This document shows, in pieces, positions 21,665-33,059 of a stretch of 64,000 bases of DNA. Each line of letters opens with the position of its first letter. The stretch's first letter is position 1. The position numbers and the translations under genes were made by a program. The stretch comes from Ampullaceana balthica (lineage: Eukaryota > Mollusca > Gastropoda > Lymnaeidae). Below the pieces are notes generated by a model that saw nothing but the letters and a program-made list of their open reading frames with translations, made no database searches and was not told the origin of the DNA. The stretch lies in the NCBI GenBank assembly GCA_944989445.1, contig CALYLW010000133.1, positions 1,950,829 to 2,014,828 of the forward strand, read 5' to 3'.

Positions 21665-22074
21665 GATATAGATGAAATTGGATGAATGGGGTGCAATAAT
21701 AGATGAAATTGGATGAATGGGGTGCAATAATAGATGAAATTGGATGAATGGGGTGCAATAATAGATGAAATTGGATGAATGGGGTGCAATAATAGATGAA
21801 ATTGGATGAATGGGGTGCAATAATAGATGAAATTGGATGAATGGGGTGCAATAATAGATGAAATTGGATGAATGGGGTGCAATAATAGATGAAATTGGAT
21901 GAATGGGGTGCAATAATAGATGAAATTGGATGAATGGGGTGCAATAATAGATGAAATTGGATGAATGGGGTGCAATAATAGATGAAATTGGATGAATGGG
22001 GTGCAATAATAGATGAAATTGGATGAATGGGGTGCAATAATAGATGAAATTGGATGAATGGGGTGCAATAATAG
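21665..22074 (+). repeat. 31-bp minisatellite, 13 nearly identical copies
   Basis: Units contain GATGAAATTGGATGAATGGG and GTGCAATAATA with essentially no variation until the last copy, so the array is young or homogenised. Three minus-strand frames of 130-170 residues are read-throughs of it. Confidence 0.95.
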
Positions 22075-22477
22075 ATTAAATAGGATGGAATAGAATGTTT
22101 CGGGTAAACTAAAAGGATAAAAATTATTTTTTCTTGAAAGGGTATTTCGAGATAGGTAGCAAGATATCAGTGACAATTAAACAGACGACTACATGTTGAC
22201 AGTGGTCATGTGTGTTGTGTCTGTTGGTGGACATTTCTAGATTAGATCTGGCGATGGTCCGTTTGGGGATGATATTATGGTTGTAAATAAATATGTCAAC
22301 ATTCAATACATAATTCACTGCAGTAATTCAAATTTTAAATACATACATTTATCTTTATATTCAACAAAAATGAATGCTTGTATGTTGTACACTACAACCT
22401 ATTTATAGACTGCGGCGTCTTGTTTGTTCTTGTTTCAGGCGAATTATATCCATATATAGATTTTGCTGAATAAGCTT
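22075..22477. other. Unique AT-rich sequence, nothing recognised
   Basis: No array, exon or transposon end seen. Confidence 0.4.
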
Positions 22478-22763
22478 TATGTAACAAATTTATGACTACA
22501 CGGCTGTATAATGTAACAAATTTAATTGTATATCTTCAGAGCTGTATAAAGTAACAAATGTATGACTACACGGCCTTATAACGTAACAAATGTATGACTA
22601 CACGGCTGTATAATGTAACAAATGTATGACTACACGGCTGTATAATGTAACAAATTTATGACTTCACGGCTGTATAGAGTAACAAATCTATGACTTCACG
22701 GCTGTTCAATGTTACAACTATATGACTTTCTAACCACATAATGTAACAAATCTTTGACTTCAC
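22478..22763 (+). repeat. 32-bp minisatellite, about 8-9 copies
   Basis: Units contain GTAACAAATGTATGACTACA followed by CGGCTGTATAAT. Copies diverge toward the ends. Confidence 0.88.
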
Positions 22764-23197
22764 CTGCCGTAAAAACTATTCCAAATTGGGCAGACGATGG
22801 CTCCCTTAATGAGCCCTCGGCTCACGGCTCGGTGTCAGAACGATGTACATTACCGTTATCTCGTGGTACATGCACACCCCCTCCCCCACACACACACGCC
22901 AAATCGTTAGCTCTGACAAACAGTGATAGCGAGAAACAGAATCGAGGCAGGCTCCAGCCATTAATGCGATGTCGTTTCTGTATGATTGAAGGCAACAAAC
23001 GTGTAGAGATTGAGATAGACACCCTCGAGGGCATGACACAACTTCCATTCATTATGTTTTATCATCCTTTGCGGTTGTTTTCTTACTACCAACAAAATTG
23101 TAACAACTGTGACAGTAGTAACATCGGAAGTGTAACTTATCAGCCGGGTGGTGTTTTTGCTATCAAATCAACATGTCATTAACAGCTCCATGAGCTA
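22764..23197. other. Unique sequence of mixed composition, no gene recognised
   Basis: A 142-codon plus frame spans 22754-23182, but it starts inside the 32-bp array, crosses a CACACA run and resembles no family, so I do not call it a gene. Confidence 0.4.
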
Positions 23198-23567
23198 AGG
23201 GGCCGTCCATAAATGACGTCACGCTATTTTGGCCGATTTTCACCCCCTCCCCCCTCCCCTGTCACGCGTCGTCACAAAAAGTTAGACCCCCCCCCCTTTT
23301 TTTTCTCCAAAAATACGTCACAAAGCTTTGACACACACTCCAAAAAAAAATATTTTTTAAAAAATTAATAAAAAAAATATTTTAAAAATTAAAACAACAA
23401 CTAAAACCCACCTTAATTTCTAATTGAAAATTAAAAATGTTTCAAATCACTTTTTTGTAATTTAAGTATTTATTTAGTGTAGGTCTGCATTGTAATATCG
23501 TAACACACGCTAAGTATATGCACGTCAAAGGCATTTGATCTAAAATTACCGCATTGATATCAAATCT

Positions 23568-25861
23568 CATGTTTTCTAAAAATTATTTGGTATGCGCTGG
23601 AAGAGGAATATTGCGAGTACTGTACGAACCCCACATTTGTACAGGAAAGTAGGGTGTCATCTTGTGCGTCGCAAAATACAGTTATTCCTGCAAGTTGAAG
23701 ACTGAAAAATACTATGACATTAATAAAATATCCAATATTGTCATAACTTTTTACTACGAAGCTCAAGAGTTTTTTGGGGGATTTTTTGGGTCTTTTTTGT
23801 GTTGTTTTTTTCCCAATTTTTTTTTAATTTACAATTTCAAGTGCGTCATACAAGAGTTGTAAATATAATGCCACCAATGGACGAGGCGTGTTTAAATTGT
23901 TGCATTCTCTTGTGGAGTTTATCAACTAATGAAAAATACATGGCTACCACTATCGGGCGGTTTAACCGAGGGGTCGGTCTACAGCGGTATATTATCTCAT
24001 TCGGTGTAATAAAAAAAACGTAAAAAAACAAGTTTTTGAATATAAATCCTTTATGTACGAGACGTAACTAAAAGAATGTTCATTATAATACGCAGCGCAA
24101 GACCATCCAACAATACAAAATTGTAGTTGTGTCGTAAAACATGTTTAATAAATGCGCACCGATCAGGAATATGTTTATAAAAAGTGTTGTCAGTAAAAAT
24201 ACGCACATTATTGCGCGACAGAAAGGTCGTTCAATATAATACGCACCGCGACACTCTATCTAAAAAAATAACATGATACATAGTGAAAAAAAGAGATACA
24301 TAAAATAATCTATAAAATCAATAATTTAATTACGGTACATGCGATCGATCTGAAATTTCGATACATAGTTTTTATCATCGCCACCAAACTGCCTGCTAAA
24401 TTTCAGCTCGCTAGCTTACGAGGAAGTTGGTTAAAAATCGATCCAAAGTTTTGGCGACAAGCAATCAAGGGTGCAGACACCACGAGTTAATATAAAGGAT
24501 TTAAAAATGGAAATCTTGGGGGTAATGCTGAATCAAATTCGCTAGAATCCGCTCTTTTCGGGTTAATAATAATATTAACATAAACTTTTATTATTTTAAA
24601 TTTTAGGTATCCGATTGAACCGTTCCGTTTTTTTTAAAGTTTAACCGGTCTTCAAAAAACGAACTGTGTTAACATCCTTAGATAATACTTTATTTTAATG
24701 CATACGAATTAAACATTGACTTTTAATCATCACGGTTAACTTCTTTGTTTTAAAAAAAATATATATATAAATAATATTTTTAAAATGTATTTTTTTTTAA
24801 ATCCCTCAATTGACTGTCGGGCATCCCGTAAGAAAGAGGTCGGCGAACATGGGTAAATTAAACCATCTGGGGTCAAAGGGAATTCTTGGGGGTAATGCAG
24901 ACTCATTTGAGACCATCCACTACAATCCACTAGATATATTAAAATACGTCATGTGTATCGTAATTTGTACGTATACGCTTCGAACATATGCCTACTATTG
25001 AACCGGTTCCTTCCAGAAAATGCATTTTTTAAATTGTCAACTATGTAGATGTATTACCTACGTACTATATGAAAGATACCTAAATCCACCCTACTTTCAT
25101 TTATATTGACACGAGTGACATTAATCTTAATCCACGTGACTTTAGTGTATCAAGTATCCTTTCTGTGATATTTAAAATTAATGCCTTAAAAACTGAGCTA
25201 AGAAGACAAGTTGTTTATGCTTAATTACAGTGCTACTCTCGAATTGCGATGTCAAGAATTGATGCATTCAATAAAGTTAATGAATACTATTATATCTAAA
25301 ATGGCCAGGGGCGTTAGACCAAAAAAAAATCGAACGATTATATCAAACTTAAAACGTTTATAATTGTATCAAATAGACCCCCCCAAAAAAAAATTATTTA
25401 TAAAAAAATTAATAAAATTTAAAAAAATAAATGGATATTCCGCGCCGTTTTGACTTAAAATATCTACACATAATCCTATTCATATCATTTTTAGACACTT
25501 ATCATGCTTGTAAAACTCACCAGTTGCATTTTAGGGGTGGGGGCTAACGACGCTCCCCCAAATCCCCGCCCGATTCATGTGGGCAGGACCTCGAGTGTGT
25601 GTGTGTGGTAACGCACACATAAGCTTGTATATTTTGGGGTAAGGGGCAAAAAAGTTCGCCGACTCCTGCCTTAAAAACGGAACTGCGGTTACATCACAAA
25701 TGCTTTGATGTCAACATCAAACAACAGGGGGCAACAATTTTATACGTTTTCTTATGGGTTTTCAAACTTAAAGGATTACAATTAGATTTAATTTTCATTT
25801 CTTCATAACTTACGCCAACCGGCGTCTGATGCCCTATGGACCGGCACTTTGAGAAGCACTA
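23568..25861. mobile_element. Old hAT-like element inserted in the GGGGCC element
   Basis: The right end GACCGGCACTTTGAGAAGCACT and a decayed left end (CATGTTTTCTAAAAATTATT) match the CAGTGCTTCTCAAA family. The target duplication is no longer clear. It holds an R2 repeat copy and further repeats. It includes a possible third element bounded by GGTCGGCGAAC (24838) and GTTCGCCGACTCCTG (about 25652). Confidence 0.45.
24010..24510 (-). repeat. Dispersed repeat R2, minus copy
   Basis: The reverse complement shows the family landmarks TAATTAAATTA next to CGATCGAT, and ...TAGTTACGTCTC, TATAAAGGATTT-like and TTTTTTTACG, in the order seen at 43.04-43.40 and 46.72-47.07 kb. No coding sequence. Confidence 0.6.
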
Positions 25862-26133
25862 ATGGTCTTTTTTTTTAATTAATAAAAGTCATTAAATAAA
25901 TTGTAAGGGACCAAATCTTACAGTGGAAGTTTTATTTAAAGTTACCCTTTCGATGTGACGTCACATTTCTTCAACCCCCCTCCCTTCCCCTCGTCACGCA
26001 TCGTCACAAAAGTGTGACCCCCCTCCCCCCTCCTTTTTTTTTAAAAAAGTGCGTGCCGTCATTTATGGACGGCCCCTTACAAGGGAATTAGCGTTAGAAT
26101 TTTTAAACAAGTAATAAAAACTCGAATGAGTAT
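25862..26133. other. Right arm of the GGGGCC element and flank
   Basis: 25880-26077 is the interrupted right arm (homologous to 56.75-56.93 kb). The short remainder up to 26133 is AT-rich and leads into the second MITE copy. Confidence 0.5.
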
Positions 26134-26594
26134 TTAAGCGCAATTTCCAACCACGTTTATTCAATGGAAATCATTCTATATTACATTAACGTCATTTCAA
26201 ATCAATAATTGTGAAACAATTGCTGTCTATCAATTGCTGCTAAAATTACGGGAGTCGAACGAAAATAGATTTTTTCAAAAATTCCTTCTCCAGCATTGTT
26301 CTAAATATTATTAGCTATCGTTTGGCTTTATTTCAACCCGATATATGTTATTGTTGGCGAGAAATTGGAAAAATAATGATATTTTGGGGATTTTTAGAAT
26401 GAAAGTCAAGTAAACCTTTTCAGGATTTTGTTTTTGCCCGTGCACATCCTTGGGACCTCCTTAATATATTTGCAAAAGACAAGAACCCTCTATCTGGTAT
26501 GGTTCAGGAGTAGTTGCTTGTGCACGCCCGAACAGACAGGACAGACATTTCAAATATATAAACGCAGTTTGTCCCATTGGGAAATTGCGCTAAA
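26134..26594 (-). mobile_element. TIR element (MITE) with GCAATTTCC ends, copy 2
   Basis: Diverged inverted copy of 12490-12977 with GCGCAATTTCC and GGAAATTGCGC ends and TTAA/TAAA flanks. It directly abuts an R2 copy, so one may have inserted into the other. Confidence 0.6.
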
Positions 26595-26950
26595 AAACGT
26601 AAAAAACAACGTTCATTTAATATATATCCTTCATATTATTTTATTTATCTGCAATGCAGTTTTGACCTTTTTCACCATGACCTTTATATATGAGACATAA
26701 CTAAAAGTATGTTTAATATAATACGCACCGCTCGACAGACTAGCATAAACATTTACATGCTACATAGAGATACATAGAGATAATCTAAAAATGCATTAAT
26801 TTAATTACAGAACCTTCGATCGATATGACATTTTGATAGAATGCATTGTTAAATGACAAAAGTCTATGTGCAACATTTCAGCTCTATAGGATCCCGGCAA
26901 GAGTATCACGACAAGACGGTGAAGTTAATATAAAGAATTTAAAAATAGGC
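26595..26950 (-). repeat. Dispersed repeat R2, minus copy
   Basis: Contains TATATATGAGACATAACTAA, GCATTAATTTAATTACAG and TCGATCGATATGACATTTTG, the reverse of the plus copies at 43 and 46.7 kb. Confidence 0.6.
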
Positions 26951-26989
26951 GTTGCTATTTCTTGGCGGCAATCTATTGATAGAACATAT

Positions 26990-27385
26990 TGGTATTCTTA
27001 TCTTATCTTATCTGTCACAGACGCTCCTTCTATACAGAAGATTATTGCGTCCTACGCTTATCTATGGTTTGTGTTTAGTCCTGAATTTTATTAGAGATTT
27101 AAATGTTGATAAAGAGTTGGTTTTCCTGGTTTCTTCAGGCAACCCAGGCCACGCCCGAATTCCGGACGGGAAGAACGATAATTTGTATGTGTTTATTCTT
27201 GCATACGGAATAAGAAAGGTGATTTTATCTTCATGTCTAGCAGAGGGTTGTATTAAGTTATCTTTGTGTTGTATATCTAAATTAGAATTAATTGCTTTAT
27301 GTATGATTACTACTTTACTCTTGGTTCTTCTATCCTCTAGTGTTTCAAGGTTTAATGATTTAACTAATGGTTATTCAGTCGGAAC
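26990..27385 (-). pseudogene. CR1/L2-like LINE, 3' end
   Basis: On the minus strand this is the same C-terminal region and 3' UTR as the copies at 9.1, 36.5 and 53.8 kb, ending in TAAGATAAGA repeats (CTTATCTTATCT on plus, 26999-27010). The plus-strand frame through it is antisense. 5'-truncated and inactive. Confidence 0.75.
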
Positions 27386-27469
27386 AATGCCATGAAGATA
27401 CTAATCTAAAGTCCGAGTATTCTGTTTGGAACACATCTCAACAGATCTTGGTTAATTGAACGTTAATTT

Positions 27470-27625
27470 GACTTTGAGTCAGCTTCGTGGACTTGACCTT
27501 GAATCAGCTTCGTGGACTTGACCTTGAGTCAGCTTCGTGGACTTGACCTTGAGTCAGCTTCGTGGACTTGACCTTGAGTCAGCTTCGTGGACTTGACCTT
27601 GAGTCAGCTTCGTGGACTTGACCGA
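27470..27625 (+). repeat. 25-bp minisatellite, 6 copies
   Basis: Units CTTGAGTCAGCTTCGTGGAC plus TTGAC, nearly identical. Confidence 0.92.
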
Positions 27626-27704
27626 GACAAAGACTTGCTTACAACCAAGTTAAACTCAACATTTTGCAAGCATATTGTTACTTTCATAAATATGCTAAAA
27701 CGCT

Positions 27705-27860
27705 AAGTGACACCATGAGCCTACACCACACTGAGTGACACCATGAGCCTACACCACACTGAGTGACACCACGAGCCTACACCACACTGAGTGACACCAT
27801 GTGTCTTTACCAAATAGACACCACGAGTCTATACTCTATACTACACTGAGAACATTGAGC
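27705..27860 (+). repeat. 28-bp minisatellite, about 4 copies
   Basis: Units contain TGAGTGACACCATGAGCC and TACACCACAC, decaying to the right. Confidence 0.85.
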
Positions 27861-27924
27861 TACACCTCACTGAGCTAAACAATTCCTTGTGACTTTAGTT
27901 TGTTGAGACCACCTCCAGGTCTTG

Positions 27925-28552
27925 GCGTCCTGCAGTCAACTCCTAACCATCAGTCATGTTGGCGTCCTGCAGTCAACTCCTAACCATCAGTCATGTTGGC
28001 GTCCTGCAGTCAACTCCTAACCGTCAGCCATGTTGGCGTCCTGCAGTCAACTCCTAACCGTCAGCCATGTTGGCGTCCTGCAGTCAACTCCTAACCGTCA
28101 GTCATGTTGGCGTCCTGCAGTCAACTCCTAACCGTCAGTCATGTTGGCGTCCTGCAGTCAACTCCTAACCGTCAGTCATGTTGGCGTCCTGCAGTCAACT
28201 CCTAACCGTCAGCCATGTTGGCGTCCTGCAGTCAACTCCTAACCTTCATTCATGTTGGCGTCCTGCAGTCAACTCCTAACCGCCAGTCATGTTGGTGTCC
28301 TGCAGTCAACTCCTAACCGTCATTCATGTTGGCGTCCTGCAGTCAACTCCTAACCATCAGTCATGTTGGCGTCCTGCAGTCAACTCCTAACCGTCAGCCA
28401 TGTTGGCGTCCTGCAGTCAACTCCTAACCGTCAGTCATGTTGGCGTCCTGCAGTCAACTCTTAACCGTCAGCCATGGTGGCGCCCTGCAGTCAACTCCTA
28501 ACCGTCAGCCATGTTGGCGTCCTGCAGTCAACTCCTAACCGTCAGTCATGCA
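27925..28552 (+). repeat. 37-bp minisatellite, about 16 copies
   Basis: Units contain GGCGTCCTGCAGTCAACTCC and TAACCGTCAGTCATGTT. Small variants (CCATCAG, CATTCAT) are scattered. Confidence 0.93.
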
Positions 28553-28582
28553 TGTCAAACCTGATGGCGTTTCGTTACGAAA

Positions 28583-28795
28583 TTACCGGACACGGCCTTG
28601 TGATGAACAGAATGCCGGACACGGCCTTGTGATGAACAGAATGCCGGACACGGCCTTGTGATGAACAGAATGCTGGACACGGCCTTGTGATGAACAGAAT
28701 GCTGGACATGGCCTTGTGATGAACAGAATGCCGGACACGGCCTTGTGATGAACAGAATGCCGGACACGGCCTTGTGCTGAACAGAATACTTCGGC
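28583..28795 (-). repeat. 29-bp minisatellite, 7 copies
   Basis: Units contain GGACACGGCCTTGTGATGAA. Directly follows the 37-bp array with no shared sequence. Confidence 0.92.
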
Positions 28796-28923
28796 AGCCA
28801 GACTTAATTCCCATAACTACCGAAGTAAATTGATTTTATCTTATTCTTATTTTCATCCTTGGCTCCTGTAAAAAAATAAACGTGATGTTTTATAAATACG
28901 TCCCCTAATGTGATACTTTGTAG

Positions 28924-29048
28924 GACTGCTCAGTGGGGTGGCAGCAGGGGCAGTAGCTGGAGGTTGGGCAACAGGAGGCAAGGGACACAAGTGCGTCAAC
29001 TGTTGTGGCCTCATCTGGTACTCTTGGAAGCTCGCTCTAGTCAAATAA
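28924..29048 (+). CDS. Candidate terminal exon, glycine-zipper-like small protein
   Basis: After a plausible acceptor (TGTGATACTTTGTAG) there are two leading bases, 40 open codons and a TAA at 29046-29048. The stop overlaps an AATAAA poly(A) signal. The peptide begins LLSGVAAGAVAGGWATGGK, with G/A-x3-G spacing typical of glycine-zipper membrane or assembly segments. It then has a Cys-rich stretch HKCVNCCGLIWYSW and ends LALVK. Base composition is clearly more GC-rich than the surroundings, which stands out in this AT-rich desert. No upstream exon was recognised, so it could equally be a processed-gene fragment or a chance open frame. I do not recognise the family. Confidence 0.3.
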
Positions 29049-30354
29049 AATTTGCAAAATATAAAAAGAAAATTAGCTAGCAGATTTTTTTTGTTCATTT
29101 CAATTCATTATCAAGTCAATCTCTGTCGTGTCAACGTCTTATCCATAAATAGTTCCAACTCATGCAACTTTAATTTTTTTTAGATCCAACAAGACCCAAG
29201 CAATGCGTGCTGAGCCTGAAGTTGACAATAACAGTCGTCTTCACAATCCCTGTTACTCATTTTAAAAAAAAACATGCTTTTTTGGTTGAAAGGCATGACA
29301 ATATCTGTGTAAACAAATCTCATTGAGGCAGTAAATGAACCAAGTGAAGCTCCACAGCTCAGCACCGGGTGACCTCACATCTATCGATGACCCTTACCGG
29401 AAGTTAAGCAAACAGAGATCAACGGAAACGGATGAGAAAAAAAAGAACCCTCCCACCCCCCACCCCACCCACGCCGCCTCCGCCCCTCCCCATCAGCTCC
29501 GCCCCTAACGCGTTTTTCGTATTTCTCAGATTTATATTCCCCCCGAATCTCGCACGTGGAGCGAGATTTGAAAGGTTGTGATTCCTCTAATTGTGTTGGG
29601 TTATCGAGGTGGTGAGTTATGGTCCTTGGGCCTGCTGTGGTCGTGGGATTAATTAGCTATCTGGAAATGTGCGAATGCGCCCGGTTAATGCGCACCCGAT
29701 GATTTACGCACCATTTCCTGGATGCTGCTCATCGGTTTGGAAAAAAAAAGAAAGAAAAAAAACATACACACACAAAAAGAAAGTAGGAAGAATGAGGCGC
29801 TCACCAGGGGGAGCCACTCTGACATAAACAAGGTGCTCATCTGGCTGGAGTTATTAAACGTGTGACAGTTATGTTATTTCGGCGGCAGAGCGGTCGGATT
29901 GCGCGCAACAGTGCGAGGCTGGGATGGGGAAAAAAGAGAGAAGTAGTTCAGATCAGATCGTCCAATAGGCTTGATGGCCACGTGTAATTGAAACCAGCAA
30001 ATGTGATTTAGTCGCGCCACACAACAGGTTGGTTGGTGGTTAATACACAGAACAATGGCCGGGTTTTTCCCCTTCAAATTACGAGACACAATTTGCTGGA
30101 GTACTTAGACAAGCCTGAAGTTTCATTGAATTTTAAAAGTTGTGTCACAAATGAAATGGTTTCCCAGCTGAAACTAGCTGAAATTGTTTGACAGCTGAAA
30201 CTAGCTAAAATTGTTTGACAGCTCCACTGTTGTGAAAGTTTAAGATGAAGTTCATTTTTTAAAAAAAAGTAGATTTATTTGTAAAATCATATGAACATAA
30301 ACGCCCAAAAAATTATGGCCAACTAAAAAAAAACAATACGTAGATAACGAGCCC
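29049..30354. other. Unique region with GC-balanced island (29450-29720)
   Basis: No array or transposon. The island around 29500-29720 has GATTAATTAGCTATC and CGCCCGGTTAATGCGCAC and no ORF. It resembles developmental conserved non-coding DNA but this is unproven. At 30165-30225 a 31-bp CTGAAACTAGCT segment is duplicated. Confidence 0.3.
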
Positions 30355-30570
30355 GAATCCATCTCTATAAACTAGACACAGTTCACAATCTATCTCTATA
30401 AACTAGACACAGTTCACAATCTATCTCTATAAACTAGACACAGTTCACAATCTATCTCTATAAACTAGACACAGTTCACAATCTATCTCTATAAACTAGA
30501 CACAGTTCACAATCTATCTCTTTAAACAAGACACAGTTCACAATCTATCTCTATAAACTAGACACAGATC
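30355..30570 (+). repeat. 31-bp minisatellite, 7 copies
   Basis: Units contain CTATCTCTATAAACTAGACA and CAGTTCACAAT; nearly identical. Confidence 0.93.
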
Positions 30571-31007
30571 CCTTGATTTGGCCTTGTCATTTCTCAGACC
30601 CGGAAAACGTCATAACTCATTGTGTAATGTTCTATTTATAGACAACATTTTAGCGGCACAATGTTTTTAAGCATAAATACAAAAGTCAATACGTCCTGAA
30701 AAATTGTAAGCAAAGTAAAATTACTAACCAGTTTTAACTTGTGCAAGTCCAATAAGATGTCTTAAATTAACGAAGAATTAACAAATAGCAGACAATATAC
30801 TTCCATCTCGATATACCTACATACCACATATTGAATAATATATTATATTAAATTTGTCCTCCTTAAAACCACGGATATTTCTAGTAACAGATTGCCGCCA
30901 TTATGTGACCAGGCCTATACACTCGACTCAAACCACATTTCGAAAGTCATTAAATATTTGAACTTGGAAATACGAATGTAACATTCAGATCTATGTACAG
31001 TTGATTA
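30571..31007. other. AT-rich sequence, nothing recognised
   Basis: CATTGTGTAATGTTCTAT-like sequence here and a related stretch near 41.10 kb (GAGTTATGACGTTTTCCGG in opposite sense, with GACAAGGCC) suggest a further old dispersed repeat shared by 30.58-30.90 and 40.90-41.15 kb. Confidence 0.35.
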
Positions 31008-31430
31008 GCAGTAGACACGATACGGGAATATATCGGCAGTAGACACGATACGGGAATATATCGGCAGTAGACACGATACGGGAATATATCGGCAGTAGAC
31101 ACGATACGGGAATATATCGGCAGTAGACACGATACGGGAATATATCGGCAGTAGACACGATACGGGAATATATCGGCAGTAGACACGATACGGGAATATA
31201 TCGGCAGTAGACACGATACGGGAATATATCGGCAGTAGACACGATACGGGAATATATCGGCAGTAGACACGATACGGGAATATATCGGCAGTAGACACGA
31301 TACGGGAATATATCGGCAGTAGACACGATACGGGAATATATCGGCAGTAGACACGATACGGGAATATATCGGCAGTAGACACGATACGGGAATATATCGG
31401 CAGTAGACACGATACGGGAATATATCGGCA
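31008..31430 (-). repeat. 28-bp minisatellite, 15 identical copies
   Basis: The unit AGTAGACACGATACGGGAAT plus ATATCGGC repeats with no visible variation. Minus-strand frames of up to 149 residues are read-throughs of it. Confidence 0.95.
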
Positions 31431-31730
31431 GCCAGATCACAAGTACGGGACTATAGCGGCAGCCAGATCACAAATACGGGAATATATCGGCAGCCAGATC
31501 ACAAATACGGGACTATAGCGGCAGCCAGATCACAAATACGGGACTATAGCGGCAGCCAGATCACAAGTACGGGACTATAGCGGCAGCCAGATCACAAGTA
31601 CGGGACTATAGAGGCAGCCAGATCACAAATACGGGAATATAGCGGCAGCCAGATCACAAGTAAGGGACTATAGCGGCAGCCAGATCACAAGTACGGGAAT
31701 TTAGCGGCAGCCAGATCACAAATCCGCGAT
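31431..31730 (+). repeat. 31-bp minisatellite, about 10 copies, sister of the 28-bp array
   Basis: Units AGCCAGATCACAAGTACGGG plus ACTATAGCGGC share TACGGGAATATATCGGCAG-type sequence with the preceding array but replace AGTAGACACGA by AGCCAGATCACAAG. Here the copies vary. Confidence 0.93.
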
Positions 31731-31871
31731 ACTACGATCATTCAACACCAGTGCGTTTTCGTGTTTATATGAGGATAGATGAAATAGAGCGTACCAGAAA
31801 CAGAATTTTGTAAAAAGAAAATGTACTGTGCGAACCTCTTAAATGCAACTGTACAATATGACATGCAAGTA

Positions 31872-31918
<47 letters not shown>

Positions 31919-31942
31919 CGTCTGTGTGTTTGTGTGTGTTTT
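31872..31942 (+). repeat. TG microsatellite
   Basis: Imperfect (TG)n with TT and TC interruptions. Confidence 0.93.
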
Positions 31943-32011
31943 TTGATCGATTGTTAATATTAAAAAATGTGCTCGCTTTGTATGTGTGTTGGTGTTTTTT
32001 TTTGTTTAGAG

Positions 32012-32206
32012 CAGGGGTCTCTAAACTTCGTCCCGCGGGCCAGATGCGGCCCGCGAGGCCCTCTCATCCGGCCCCTGGAGACCTTTTAATCTAAAAAAAA
32101 ATACTATTTTTACCTGTAGTTTACCACAAAACTGTTTGTAGTCTGCCCCCAAACTGCTGTTTGACAGTTAATGCGGCCCTCCTTCAGAAAAGTTTGGAGA
32201 CCCTTG
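32012..32206. mobile_element. Complete 195-bp non-autonomous hAT element
   Basis: Inverted ends CAGGGGTCTCTAAACTT and AAGTTTGGAGACCCTTG (about 15 of 17), with an exact 8-bp duplication GTTTAGAG at 32004-32011 and 32207-32214. Subterminal GCGGCCC motifs and the CAGGGGT start tie it to the transposase-bearing element at 57.5 kb. It has no coding capacity. Confidence 0.9.
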
Positions 32207-32214
32207 GTTTAGAG

Positions 32215-33059
32215 GCAGGAAGAAATGGGGGCATGGTAATTTGTTAAATGTTAAAATTGTTCTAACGTTTTGGGATTTTTTGGTCAAAGGAAAAAAATGG
32301 GATGAAATAAAGAATCACCTAATAATGTAAATATTCACCGAATAAATGCCTTTAGACGCGTACATTCAGAATGACCTTCCAGGGGCAGAGAACTCCCTGA
32401 CTCTCTGGTGCTGCCATCCCCACACCAGCTACTCTATAAGTCAGACAGAATCAGACAACACTACACGGCACCAGATAATCTCTCTTAATGAACTCCCGCC
32501 CTCGTGCTGGTCTCATGCGCGGGATAACACACAAATAACGGGCCCGCAAAACAAAAAATGGCCAGGTGGCTTGTTCGGGCCAAATAGGAAATTATGACTG
32601 GCAAAACACACCGACACCGTCTCGGCTTTCATTTCGCCCGAGCCTCGAAAATTGCTCGATGATTGAAGATAGCCCGTCTCCTGGACCTGCTCGTCATGCC
32701 AGATGTTTATGCTCGGAGGGTGATTAGAGAGAAAGAAGCGAGTCCCATCTCGTCTAATTTCGGTGTATCTATGCTTATAATGGGATTCATCAAATGCTTT
32801 ATTGCGAGGCAGGTGAGGAGGCTTGCCTACCTGACCCGAAACAAGACGAGAGGGGTTAATGGGACCAGGCTTTCACTCTTCTTCTCTCGGTGTTATAAGG
32901 GGGGGGGGTGCTTCAGGAGTTAATATATACTCTAGATATGCAGAGTGTCTATGTGAGCGTGCACGGTGTTGGGGTAGACTTAGAATTATTAGTTGGGATA
33001 AGCGGGTGAGGTTTCTTCAAGAATAACGCGTTTTGTCGTAAGCCTACGTGTTTTAAGGG
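32215..33059. other. Unique region with GC-balanced island (32340-32940)
   Basis: No transposon or array. The island contains CATCTCGTCTAATTTC and TGTTCGGGCCAAATAGG, with short frames only. Candidate regulatory DNA; no direct proof. Confidence 0.28.

Larger units (their letters stand above)
23198..26077. mobile_element. GGGGCCGTCCATAAATGACG TIR element with nested insertions
   Basis: Left end AGGGGCCGTCCATAAATGAC and right end GTCATTTATGGACGGCCCCT are inverted copies, each flanked by TA. Next to them lie C-rich tracts with GTCACGCRTCGTCACAAAA in direct orientation on both sides. A shorter, decayed copy at 56.45-56.93 kb lacks most of the middle, so the original was about 0.6 kb; 23568-25861 is inserted material. 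No transposase frame is seen. Confidence 0.65.

Noticed and set aside
22754..23182. 142-codon plus frame
   Set aside because: It starts within the 32-bp array, crosses a simple-sequence run and shows no family resemblance or conserved composition; overlapping antisense frames of similar length exist.
31008..31430. Regular direct repeats suggestive of a CRISPR array
   Set aside because: Units are contiguous with no unique spacers, and the genome is eukaryotic; the same holds for the other arrays.
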